A program made the translations under genes and the position numbers. Of a stretch of 64,000 nucleotides of DNA, positions 24,320 through 34,290 are shown piece after piece (the stretch's first letter is position 1; each line of letters starts with the position of its first letter). Source of the stretch: Tillandsia leiboldiana (lineage: Eukaryota > Streptophyta > Magnoliopsida > Poales > Bromeliaceae); the NCBI GenBank assembly GCA_029204045.2, contig CM055077.1, forward strand, positions 8,385,221 through 8,449,220. The letters are read 5' to 3'. Under the pieces are notes generated by a model that did not search any database, was not told the origin of the DNA, and was given only the letters and a program-made list of their open reading frames with translations.

Positions 24320-25544
24320 TGTCATGCCCCGAGCTTGTAACAGAAACTCTCTCGGGCACGTGCGCTAGATCGGCCAAATGGACTGAGTTTTCTTTGCCCA
24401 CACAAGGCGTCAAAACCTGTATAATCATATCATTCCAATCAGGATACTAAATAGTATAGAAGAGTTGTATGAGAAAATAACAGTAAGCATAAACAACTAA
24501 CTATTATATCACATTTTTCATTCGTTACAATTTCATTCTTTATATCATGTTTTCCAAATATAATCCAAAATGTTACATATAATTATTTTTCTTTTCCTTT
24601 TCATTCATTTCTTTCTTTTCTTTCCTTTACCTTTTAGCTATACACGGATGAAGGGTGTAACTATCGAATCATCAAAAGGGAAAGGCGCTATCTACGGTGC
24701 TATGCCCTTTCCACGCATCGCTACCTTCTCGGTGAAAGGATCTGAAAAAACGTGGGGTGAAAACTATAAATATAGTTCCCAATGGGTACGACCACTAAAA
24801 GAAAAGGCTCCACCTACCAGGTCCAAAGGAGGCAAAGTCAACATGACAGATAGGTAGATAATAACTCAAAGCTTATAAACCATGATGTAACATTTTGGAT
24901 TGTATTTGAAAGATATGATGTAATGAATGAAATTGTAATGAATGGAAAATGTGATGTAATAGTTAGTTGTTTATGTTTACTATTATCTCCTCATACAATT
25001 CTTGTATTAAATTAGGTTAGAGGAGTGTAGGGAATATAAGGATACTAATTTCAAAGGAATTAAGTTAATCCCAATACTTAGTTTGCTCTTGACCCTTTTG
25101 CCTTTTTCTTGCTCCAAGAGGCTCAAGCCACACTCCCAATGCCTTCTCTAAGCTGTTCTCCACCAAACACCCACATTAGGAGAGGTCTCTAGAGAGAGGA
25201 AGGGAGATGAGAGTAAGAGGAAAAGAGAGAAAGATATTTCTCTTTTGTTTGGGTGTACTCGGTTTTGGGTAGGGGTGGGGGTGGGGGTGGGGGTGGGGGG
25301 CGGGGATTTATAACCCATGTAACAAAATCTCCAAAAGCCCCCTACTAATTTCTAATGAAATAAGCAATCCCTGCCAGTCAGCGCAAATTTTGAGTGTTTG
25401 CGAGAAGATTTGGGCACCTGAATCTTCAAAGCACTTTTCCCCAGGACGCCAGCAGGATTTTCCGGGCATCCGATACGTTGCAATCGCGCGTTGGGGTGCT
25501 CTCAGGTTGAGGATCTGATTGTACGGCTCAGGACGTCCGGCTAT
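24320..25544 (-). mobile_element. Partial Gypsy-type LTR (cut by the next element)
   Basis: It begins TGTCATGCCCCGAGC, the same type of end as the large LTRs at 25545, 30128, 42002 and 56299, and runs until the 25545 element interrupts it. A minus-strand TATA (GTTATAAAT, about 25306-25314) sits where these LTRs carry their promoter. Inside is a strong inverted repeat (24463-24549 with 24913-25001) and a G-rich run (25267-25305). I infer an LTR in minus orientation whose remainder lies elsewhere. Confidence 0.45.
24463..25001. repeat. Inverted repeat with about 88-bp arms
   Basis: The arm 24463-24549 (with AAACAACTAACTATTATATC) is matched in inverse by 24913-25001 (GATGTAATAGTTAGTTGTTT). The arms differ at few positions. 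The 360-bp spacer contains a 95-codon open frame without recognisable motifs. Confidence 0.75.
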
Positions 25545-28500
25545 TGTCACGCCCCGGGGTCGAAACTGCGACCCGGGCCCGCCAACAGATCCGCCGCCCA
25601 TACGGGAAGCTCCGTATAGACGAAGCGTCTAACCTGCTAAAGATAATACTACATCTATACAGATATCAGAGCTGAAAAGAATACGACTGAAATAAGATAA
25701 TACATCTCCAAAAAGTACAAGTCTGAACCTCACAATACATAAGTCTCTCAAAAATGAAACTCTCAAAAGTAACTATCTACTAAAATCCAGCAGACTGTAC
25801 TACAAGCTCCAAAAATGGTACCACTATACTCCAAGGACGGGTAGGGAACTAGCTCGCGACTCCCTCACCTCGATCAGCAACAGAAGGATCAGCAACTCCT
25901 GTAGAAGACTCTACAAAACAAAGAAGAGGAAAGAGGAAGGGGAGGGGGGAAAAACTCCCAGCAGGTGTGAGAACTACACCAACACGTAGTTCTCAGTGGG
26001 TACCCACACCAAGCCCGACGGTCTGCCCACTAAGTCTACTAGAGGCATAAAGATAACAGGAAAACTGTAATAATGTAAAGATAAGCTAGAAAGAAATCTA
26101 TAGCTATCATGCCTCTATCTACAATGCTCAATGGGTGATACAGATGAAAATGATGCATCGACTCTAACCCACAATACTCAATCAACCCAATCACAGTGAC
26201 TGCCACATAGGGTCCAGTCAAACCTGCGCCCACCTACTGCCATTACATCCACGGAGGACTGGACTTACGTAGGGCGTCTGTGACTGCCAAAACTGACCCA
26301 GCCAGAGGGACTGCGTCGATAAGTCGCGATAGCAAAGTAACAGGCCTATCTCCGGAGCGGCACTCGAGGGGTGCGACCCCACCAAGGAAAGTATTCGCGC
26401 ATCTCTGTCGAGCTCAATATGGCTCATGCAGGCTATAATCCAAATCAATGATCAACAAGATCAATAGTGCCCAAATCACATCTCTAACTCACTAACTGGA
26501 AATACTCGAACAGTCAGGACCGCTATCAACCCAACGGCTCCCCAAATAGGACATCAACTCAACATGCAAACTCACTAGCTGGGTAAACTCCACAGCCGAC
26601 AACAATGAAGGGTCCGGAAACCCCGAAAGACTAGAACCTACAACCCAAATCAAACAAGAACAGGCTCTAGGCATAGCCTCTCGTTGTTCTCGACCCAAAG
26701 AAAAAGGCAGCCCTTAGAACCCAGATCACTCGAACCCTCCCGGGTGAGGGAGTTTACATAAAAATGTGATATTTATTACTGAAAACCATTTTCACTCGAA
26801 CCTCCTCGGGGTGAGGACTAAAAGCAGTTCTTTTTCTTTTTATAAAATCATCTTGATTTGAGAAAACCATTTTAATAATTTTTAGCTCCTTTTAGGAAAA
26901 TCAGTTAGAAAACAAGTTTTATTCCCAAACCCTGAAGGGCTAATGCTTTCGTCCAATCAGACAAGAACAGACTCTGGCGACCCTTCGATGTTTGGAAGAA
27001 AAACATTGGTTGACTAAAATCATGTGTGTCCAAAAAGATTCTGGGTTCAAGGTACTGCTATCACTAGTACACTACTGCCACGATCACAGTGGCGACACAT
27101 AAACCGTAGAACTCGACAACGCGGGACCACCGTTTACCCAAGCGGCTCTCGACACTGGTACAAAACTAGTTACATCTACCAGACTCCACTCGGCCCCCAA
27201 GCACGAGTGTAACATGCATCCTACACCAAAATAAATCCCGACCACTCGGCCCACTACCCGGGCGAGGAAAACACTATGTCCATGAATAGAGTATAACGTG
27301 TGGATGTCTAAAGCATAAATAAACCTAGCCCAAGTTGGAGTTTTCTACTAATCTGGTTTACACATGCAAACATATAATGGGGTGCTAGGTCCAAGTTCCA
27401 ATAATAGTATTTAGTTTAACACAGATAGGAAGCCTAAATCAACTTGATCACAATAACAACACAAGGAACATCCTCTCTCTCTCTCTAACATGCTTCCTAA
27501 CACATTTTACAATCATGCATGTTTTCTATACAATAGAATTAATGAACCGTCCACCGGAAAGTGCGCGTTGATCCAAAGTCCAAACAGAACGTGGATAATC
27601 CTCAGGTTCCCACGATTCCAACGAGTCCAAGAACACCCAATCTGCGAACCACTGAAAAAAGTATCGCATTTAGCATCAACGGTAGCAGCTCCAAAAATAG
27701 CACTTGCTGTTTTGCAAAAACAACACAGAAAACAAGGGATTTCACCTCTACACAGTCCTAAAAAAAATCTAGAAAAATCACCGTTGCGTTCCTCGCGAAG
27801 TGTAGATACGAATCGAGTATTTATATGCCTCATTCCGATACTCGTAGGCCGAGAAAATCCATAAATACTCCGTCGCTGTCCAAAAATTGCCACTGAAAAA
27901 GGTGGTTTAAAGAAGCTCCAGAAAACCCAGTAAAACCTCAAAATGGTCGGAAGTGGTAAATACAAGAAATGTAGCCCTACCTGTCGTGAAGACAATGCCA
28001 CAAGAATCACTCAAAAATTCCCTCGGAGTAGCCCAGGGGAGCCTGCGGACCGAAATATGATAGAAAAGAACACCGGAAGAAGAACGTCGCGGTGCGCCGA
28101 ATTGCAGAAACCGCCGATGACAAGATCTCCAAAAATCATCAAATCTCTGTGGGAGATGGAGAACAGATGGAAGGATCCATGGCCAAAAGGGGCTTATCTC
28201 GAAGTCCACAAAAAAAAATGAAAAGAGATGGAGAGAGAGCTATTTATAGAGGCTAAGGGGGGGGAGGGGGGAATCACCCCTTTGGGGTGCGTTTTCGAGC
28301 GCTCGAAACATTCGGGCCCTGAAAAATGCAACCCGACCTCCTCTCCGTGCAGCGCCCGGATCAGCCCGAGCACGACGCATGTCCCGAACACGGGACAGCG
28401 ACACCCGGCCGATCGGGCGCTGACGCGTGGCCCGACAGCGAGGCGCCACGTGACGCCCCCCGCGTGGGCGCCATGCCGCCCGCACCTGCCCCGACCTGCC

Positions 28501-29028
28501 CCTCCAATCAGCACGCACCACGTGTCCCTCCACGGCGCTCGCGCCAGGTCCATGGACCGCGCACCCGCAGCGCCGCATGGACCGAGCCGCGTGAGCCGAC
28601 CAATCCCAAGCTGCCGCGTGGCTCCGCCCTGGTCCACGGCTCCCCTCGTGTGCTCCCATGGACCGCGCGCGCGTGAGCCGGCCAATCCCGGGCTGCCATG
28701 TGTCCTCCCTTCAGTCCACAGCTCCCCCCATGCACCAAAACGAGCAGAAAACTTCTAGGGGTCCGTTTTTGGGCATCCGGACTCCAAAAAATACAAGTAA
28801 ATAGCCGATTTTCGACGTTTTCCGCGCTAAATCCAAATCCAGCCTCGGATTAGCCTGAAATCCTTTCTAAACTTCAGCAAAAGTAGTCGAAAGATAGGCT
28901 TGATCCAGAAACCTCACTGAGTCCGTCCAACGTGTCCATTTGACGCGTTGCGGGTCCGACACACCAATAATAGGTGTTCCACAACAAGGATCATGGGAAA
29001 AAGCTGCACGGGGATCGGGGCCACTACA
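25545..29028 (-). mobile_element. 3' LTR (3.5 kb) of a minus-strand Gypsy retrotransposon
   Basis: It starts TGTCACGCCCCGGGG and ends GGGGCCACTACA on the + strand. Directly beyond it (29029-29070) the minus strand reads a TTCGGGACGAAAC motif then the purine tract AGTGGGGGAGGA. This is the typical end of a chromovirus-type Gypsy internal region next to its 3' LTR. A TATA box (TATAAATA, minus) lies at 28241-28248. The U3 part in element sense (28260-28740) is GC-rich with CACGTG motifs. Long open frames in that block (28194-28758, both strands) are composition artefacts. Confidence 0.8.
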
Positions 29029-29755
29029 TCCTCCCCCACTAACAAAAGTTTCGTCCCGAAACTAAAACGCACCACAACCACAAAACCAACTCGTCCAAAA
29101 CTACTCGAAGTACGCCGTCACAACCAAACAAGAAGGTAAAGCCCCCACCAGCAGGAACGTCATCAACTCCAACTCTCTATTTGGAAAGCATCCGAAAATA
29201 ACGAAAGGTTCGAAAATTCTGAAAGGCCGGTGCCTTCGCCCAAATCAAACAAGAACAGGTTCGTGCACTGTCTCCATTTCTGGAGTAGCCTTTCAAAGTT
29301 TTCGTCCCGTTCATAAGTTTCAGCATAAAGGCGAGAAAAAAGGAGAGAAGTGTTGAAGCCGTTCCTGCTGTGGCTACAAAAATGAAAGCTACGATCTAAC
29401 CGTAACCCCTAGGGACACAACCTCTAGTCCTAATCGTCACATCTGCTCCCATGGTGGCGTCTGTCCATTGCCGCTGAAGCCATCGCTGCAGGAAGGGTAC
29501 TTCGGCAACCAGTGAAAATAAACTCCTCCTGTCCAACTCGCGGAAGGGTCACTATTCTCATTCCACAATCAGTCGTTGCATGATATCGCGCCAACCAGTC
29601 CATCCCGTGCTCGGTCAGAGTCTTGGAGCTGCTACCAAACCGTCACACCTGCCGGTATAATCCCAAGTCTCAACTGTACTAATCGTGCTCCACAACCCTC
29701 CTCTACTCGCAGGATATGGTCGAGAATCTAACCACTAATACATGTAGCAATAATC
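29029..29755 (-). other. Gypsy internal remnant next to the 3' LTR, non-coding
   Basis: It begins with the polypurine tract and the GACGAAAC motif of the pol 3' end (minus strand). The rest shows no integrase or reverse transcriptase frame, so nearly all of pol is missing. Confidence 0.55.
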
Positions 29756-30127
29756 CTATCTCTTATCCATGCAGAGCTGCAAATGCTCTACTAACATATG
29801 TAAGAAATGCGGCAGTACTAAAATGTTCGAGTTCAACAAGTTGTAAGTAAAATCATACCTGCGACGACACGATCCGCTGCCGGGGTGTCCTCCACCTGGG
29901 CTGCGTAAACCCGCCCACTGGGTGCTGAAGGTCGTCGCTCCGTCTGTCTCGACGTAGTAGTCCAATCTGTCTGGCGGTGTACCGGAGGGGCGTCCGTTTC
30001 CTGAACAGGCAAGGGGGGTGCTGTAGCAATAGGTCGCACTGACAAAATGGCTCGGGGGCAAGCTGCTCGGAAATGTCCTAACTCTCCACATAGGAAGCAC
30101 CGTCCCTGTCTTTGGTCACACAGTGAC
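29756..30127 (-). pseudogene. Gypsy gag end and protease start (remnant)
   Basis: On the minus strand a zinc knuckle, CFLCGELGHFRAACP, is read near 30055-30100. A Pro/Thr/Arg-rich linker (about 29890-30045) follows, then GRVYAAQVED and ADRVVAGMILL. The latter matches the start of Gypsy protease (the ARVYAL...VVTGTI region). The frame ends before the protease active site. The upstream part of gag is cut by the LTR beginning at 30128. It assigns the 25545-30127 segment to a Del/Tekay-like Gypsy that has lost RT, RNase H and integrase. Confidence 0.7.
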
Positions 30128-31017
30128 TGTCACGCCCCGGGGTCGAAACTGCGACCCGGGCTCGCCAACAGATCCGCCATCTGTACGGAAACCCCCGCAC
30201 AGACGAAGCGTCTACCCTGCAAGTCAGATCTATAGCTAAACATGTATCAGAGCCGAAATAAAACTAGTAGCTACAGAATCATAAACTGAACATCTGAATA
30301 AAATAAATCCTCAATACATAGTCTCTCCCGCTATGCAAATAATATAAATACAGATCTCATAGACTGTCCAATACAAAAGTGGAATAAGAAAATATACATG
30401 GTACATCTACCTCTGACTCTCAAGTAAAATGGGTAAGGAAGCTACTCGGCCACGCCCTTACCTCGATCTGCTGTCTCCGCACGAACAGAAGCCGGAACAA
30501 CAACCTCTGAAAACCTGTCACCGCAGCGGGTGTGAGAACTACTACAAAAGGTAGTTCCCAGTGGGTACCGTCACCAATATCCACGGTATGCCCACTAAAT
30601 CTACTGGAGGCACAACAATAGGTATGCAATATACAGATAAAAGGAAAGCTGAAATGCAACTACAGCTAAAATGCCTCAAGTATCATGCTCAAAGAAAAAC
30701 TCAACTAAGAACATGCTATGCATCCACTCGCTCACGAGGTGCTCACATAACCCAATCTCAGTGACTGCCACATCGGGTCCAGTCAAGCCTGCTCCCCCTA
30801 GTGTATCAACCAGGGCGTCTCATCGGACTATCTCAGTATCACGCAAAGCGACCTCTAGTGTATTAACTAGGCGCATCATCATCGCATCCGGAGCGTAACT
30901 CGAGGGGAGCGACCCCACCGAGCTCAAGCGTGTCTCATCTGGCATAAAAGAAGCGGCATCTGCAGGCTATAATCCATGATCAAACAGATCGGAAACTCGA
31001 ATACCTAATAACCATAA
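30128..31017 (-). mobile_element. Gypsy LTR fragment, part 1 (split by Copia-A)
   Basis: It starts TGTCACGCCCCGGGGTCG, very like 25545, right inside the gag remnant rather than next to a primer site. It is therefore a separate insertion or a recombination product. It shares the GGGTGTGAGAACTAC and CAGTGGGTACC blocks with the other large LTRs. It is interrupted at 31017 by Copia-A and resumes at 41660. Confidence 0.65.
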
Positions 31018-32308
31018 TGTTGGGTTATATGTAATAATGGATCTAAATAGGGGAAAAAACACCTAGAGGGGGGTGAATAGGTGTAAACAATAAACACTCA
31101 AAAAATCATTGCGCAATTAAAAACCCAATGCGGAAATATAAATGAACACGCAAGATTTTTACGTGGAAAACTCCAAACCGGAGTAAAAAACCACGGGACC
31201 GATAACACGGTGAAATCCACTAGAATTAAACACGTACAAGGTGATATACCGTACTCACAGACGACTCAACCTTTTCCATACGCTCCTAGTTGATCTTCTC
31301 CGCTCGCTCCACAACGCGTCTCGAATCCACGATCTGCGTCCAACGCCGAATCCACGGCGTCCAACATCGAGTCCACGACGTCTGACCGAATCCACGGTCT
31401 TCACCCAGTAGCACACTTCGAATCCACGAACGTACCTCACTCCGAATCCACGAGAGCGGTTGCACCTTGAATCCACAAGGCCACGCGAGTCCACGCGCCG
31501 ATTTTGGGGTAAATCGTTGTTTGTTTGGGTGGTGATGATCCGCCGAATACTTAGATCAAAGATAGATAGAAAATACCATCTAAGTATTCATTAGTTTGAT
31601 TCAACTCAAGATGTGAGTATGAAAACCTAGAATCAAACTAATCAATATAGATGAAGAAACATAGGGTAATATCTAATGATTTCCTTTCTTCTCTATATGT
31701 GGATCTTAGGCCGTATAAAAGATATTTGATTATGACGACTTATGCGGCTTTACGGCTTGACCTAGAAAAATGAATCATAGGGTCTATTTATAGGTTAGAA
31801 ACCATTGGAAGAAGATAAGGATAAAAAACTGTCCGTTTCTGGAAATTTTTACGACGGCGATCCGGATCGGATTAACTGTGATCCGGATCGTCGTAACGAG
31901 TCAGACAATTCCAGAAAAACAGGGTTCGGGATCCGGATTGCAAATGCTCGATCCGGATCGTTCATGTATTCCAGCAAATTCCCATGTTCGGGATCCGGAT
32001 CGAAATGGCCTTTGATCCGGATCGGATTTGCCAATGAACAAGCACCCTTCGGGATCCGGATTGGACTGTCTGATCCGGATCCTGAACATGTCCCATGTTC
32101 AGTTCTTGAATTTTATGCAATAAAAAATTCTTCCAAGTGTTTCTACACTACAAGAAGTATTCGGATCACCAAAAATATTTAGTTAAACTTACCTGATCCT
32201 TTTGAATTCTTCTTTCTTGAGATTGAGGTATATGATCCAAACTTCATTCATCTTCAATCTTCAAGACTTAACACTTTCACGAAATGCGCCAAAACAAAAT
32301 CCGTAACA
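31018..32308 (-). repeat. Copia-A 3' LTR
   Basis: TGTTGGGTTATATG to TCCGTAACA. It contains tandem GAATCCACG-like words (31316-31500), a TATA box in element sense (CCTATAAATAG, 31785-31795) and eight GATCCGGATC-like palindromes (31859-32082) just upstream of that TATA box. Confidence 0.95.
31859..32082. promoter_or_regulatory. Array of GATCCGGATC palindromes upstream of the LTR TATA box
   Basis: Copies or one-base variants begin near 31859, 31880, 31930, 31951, 31992, 32015, 32054 and 32072, spaced 18-42 bp. In element sense the array ends about 65 bp before the TATA box. The same array recurs at 41210-41433 (other LTR), at 52229-52511 (Copia-C LTR, TATAAATAG at 52577-52585) and before the internal aORF promoter. 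Position suggests an enhancer or transcription-factor array. No factor is known to me for this word. Confidence 0.7.
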
Positions 32309-33032
32309 ATCTCCCCCTTTGGCGGTTTCGTGACAAAACACAGATCCACTAAAGAAAATTCAAAAAGATATTTTTGTTGCTATCACCATACAACAAAAAT
32401 TTACAATGGAGATCCAATACATGAGATAAACTCCTAAAACAGACTCTAGACTTAGACATCTGCACTCTCTGCAAAAAGAAATCATTCTTGACAAAACAAG
32501 ATCGTTAGATACCTCAAGAATATTTAGCATTCAAAACCTAACAGAGATAAGAGTTTATGCTTACCATGACATTGAGTAATTCAGATATGTAATAAGATCA
32601 TAATCAAACATTGACATATCTTCTAAGCAATAAGATTCCAAATGTCATAACTTTGCTTTGTTAGTAATCAAACAACTTGTTAGTAATAATACATGTCCAA
32701 ATAGTTAGTCGAATAGTTAGTAGGGACATGCAACAAATCACACGATAAAACCAGAGGTTGTGATACTTACCTTTCACCAAAGTCAAAGTTTGTTCAAAGT
32801 TCTCACCATAGTGTTCAAAGTTCTCACCATAGTTCAAAGTTCTCACAAAGTTCACTCTAAACTCTCTCCCCCTTTTTGTCACAAACTAAGCCAAAAATAC
32901 AAAATTTAAGGAGAGTTAAGAAGTTCAAAATCAAGAAAAACCTGAGAACTAAAACTAAAACAAGGTAAAAACAGAACATTAAAAACCTAAAAACTGAAAT
33001 CCTGCACAAAAGGTTAAAAGAAAAACGTGAGG

Positions 33033-33638
33033 TCAGTCTGAATCAGAACTAGTGGGATTGGTACAATCCAACTTCTTCAAAATTGCTTGAAGCATTTTTG
33101 ACATTGTGGAGCACTTTCTTTTCATCTTATGTTGCTCAGAGATAATCTGTTGGAGATTTGTAGACACACTGTCTTGTTCAGCAGACAATCTCCGCTGTTC
33201 TTGTCGAATTGAGGACCATACATTCGCTTTTGCCGTGTGTCTCCAGGACGTTGAAGGATGTAGTATAGATCCAGACGGTGCATCTTGAGCTTCAGTCCAT
33301 GGAGATTCTCTAGGGAGAGAGCGAGCTCTGGCGAGGGGCCTATCAATCTGAATACCAGTTCCCCTCGAATTCTTTCGCCTAGTGTACTGCTTGGTTGTTG
33401 AGGAAGATTTCATCAGCTTCTTGTTCTTCAAATACAACCTATCTTCTTTGTCAACAGCTTGTTGTGCTTGTTTACAAATCTCTTCCCAGTCTTCTTCATC
33501 ATTACTTGTTTCAGTTTCTGAGTCACTAATCAGATGAAATTCACCTTTTCGTTGAAGTTTCTTGGCTCTTTTCAGTTTATTGGTTGCTCGAGTGTGAACC
33601 ATAGTAGCAAGAAGAAGAATGATCCACGTGATCACCAT
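33033..33638 (-). CDS. Copia-A additional ORF (aORF), internally deleted, 201 aa
   Basis: The ORF lies on the same strand as pol, 1.6 kb downstream of it and 0.7 kb before the 3' LTR. The N terminus has a hydrophobic segment (WIILLLATMV, residues 5-14) followed by a basic ATNKLKRAKK stretch and an acidic Ser/Asp/Glu region (about 38-55). The C-terminal third is a predicted coiled coil (EQRRLSAEQDSVSTN onward, about 145-195) ending in an acidic serine tail. The homologous frame in Copia-B has about 220 more residues in the middle, absent here, so this copy is a deletion derivative. A signal-like hydrophobic start with a C-terminal coiled coil recalls the env-like ORF reported for SIRE elements. 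Function is unknown. Confidence 0.75.
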   Translation of the reverse strand: MVITWIILLLATMVHTRATNKLKRAKKLQRKGEFHLISDSETETSNDEEDWEEICKQAQQAVDKEDRLYLKNKKLMKSSSTTKQYTRRKNSRGTGIQIDRPLARARSLPRESPWTEAQDAPSGSILHPSTSWRHTAKANVWSSIRQEQRRLSAEQDSVSTNLQQIISEQHKMKRKCSTMSKMLQAILKKLDCTNPTSSDSD

Positions 33639-33666
33639 TGCTATTGGTTTCTTGAGAAAAGAAATC

Positions 33667-34049
33667 CTGTGAGCAACAACTCAAGAACACGAAAAAAAAT
33701 GTTAATTTTCAAAAATTTGAAAAATTGTACCCAAACAATCATTATCGTGTAGAGAGACTAAGAATCAAATTAGTTTGCAAAAAGAATTTTAAAAATAGAT
33801 CAATTGCATGATTTTCAAAAATTCCTATTATATGCCCTAAAACCGAATTTTCAGAAATCGAAACCCAAAAATTCGTTAATCAAGAGAATACCTAGCATAT
33901 AATCAAAACTAATCTACCCAGAGTTCTTATTTCAAAAGAGATTTGACCAAAAACCATTCACAAATGAAAAAGTTCCATGATTTCTACTCATGTTTTGAGC
34001 AAACAAGGAAAAATAGTGAAAAACCGAGATTTTGATCAATAAAACTTAC
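33667..34049 (-). other. Candidate 5' UTR intron of the Copia-A aORF
   Basis: In element sense the donor is TTCCAA|GTAAGT (exon ends 34050) and the acceptor is TTGCTCACAG|GATTTC (exon resumes 33666), 28 bp before the aORF ATG at 33638. The length is 383 bp. Copia-B has a candidate of exactly the same length with conserved sites (49596-49978), and Copia-C keeps the donor (63695). T-rich sequence precedes the acceptor. Confidence 0.65.
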
Positions 34050-34050
34050 T

Positions 34051-34290
34051 TGGAATCGAAGAACTCGAGTTTGAAAGGCTCCAAGAAGGATGAATTTTAG
34101 AGAGAGAAACTCTGGAGTCTTAAGAACAAAAGAATGGAATAAAAGAAATCAAAAACCCTCTTGTTCTAATAAAACCCTAGTCGTGATCCAGATCGGATCG
34201 AGATTTCGATCCGGATCGGCTACCCGCAGGAAACACCTGCGTTCGGGATCCGGATCATTCATGTCCGATCCGGATCGGCTCTAACTTTTT
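34051..34290 (-). promoter_or_regulatory. Candidate internal promoter and leader of the Copia-A aORF
   Basis: In element sense GATCCGGATC palindromes (34187-34283) are followed by CTAGGGTTTTATTAG (a weakened TATA; Copia-C has TTTTATAAAG) and a leader containing CTCTCTCT that ends at the intron donor. The order palindrome array, CTAGGGTTT, TATA mirrors the LTR promoter. Confidence 0.6.

Noticed and set aside
24570..24857. 95-codon frame as a small host gene
   Set aside because: It lies in the spacer of an inverted repeat inside a partial LTR. The Phe-rich start derives from a T-rich run and no motif is recognised.
28194..28758. Open frames up to 176 codons in the 25545 LTR
   Set aside because: GC-rich U3 sequence with frames open on both strands at once and no recognisable protein.
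29833..30045. Independent 70-codon proline-rich gene
   Set aside because: It reads in frame with a Gypsy zinc knuckle upstream and the protease start downstream, so it is the gag C-terminus.
31255..31494. Recurrent 79-codon frame in the Copia LTRs (also 40606-40845 and 52872-53111)
   Set aside because: Its recurrence reflects LTR copies. It encodes Arg/Gly/Ser words from the tandem GAATCCACG repeats and overlaps the transcribed leader, so it is unlikely to be a gene.
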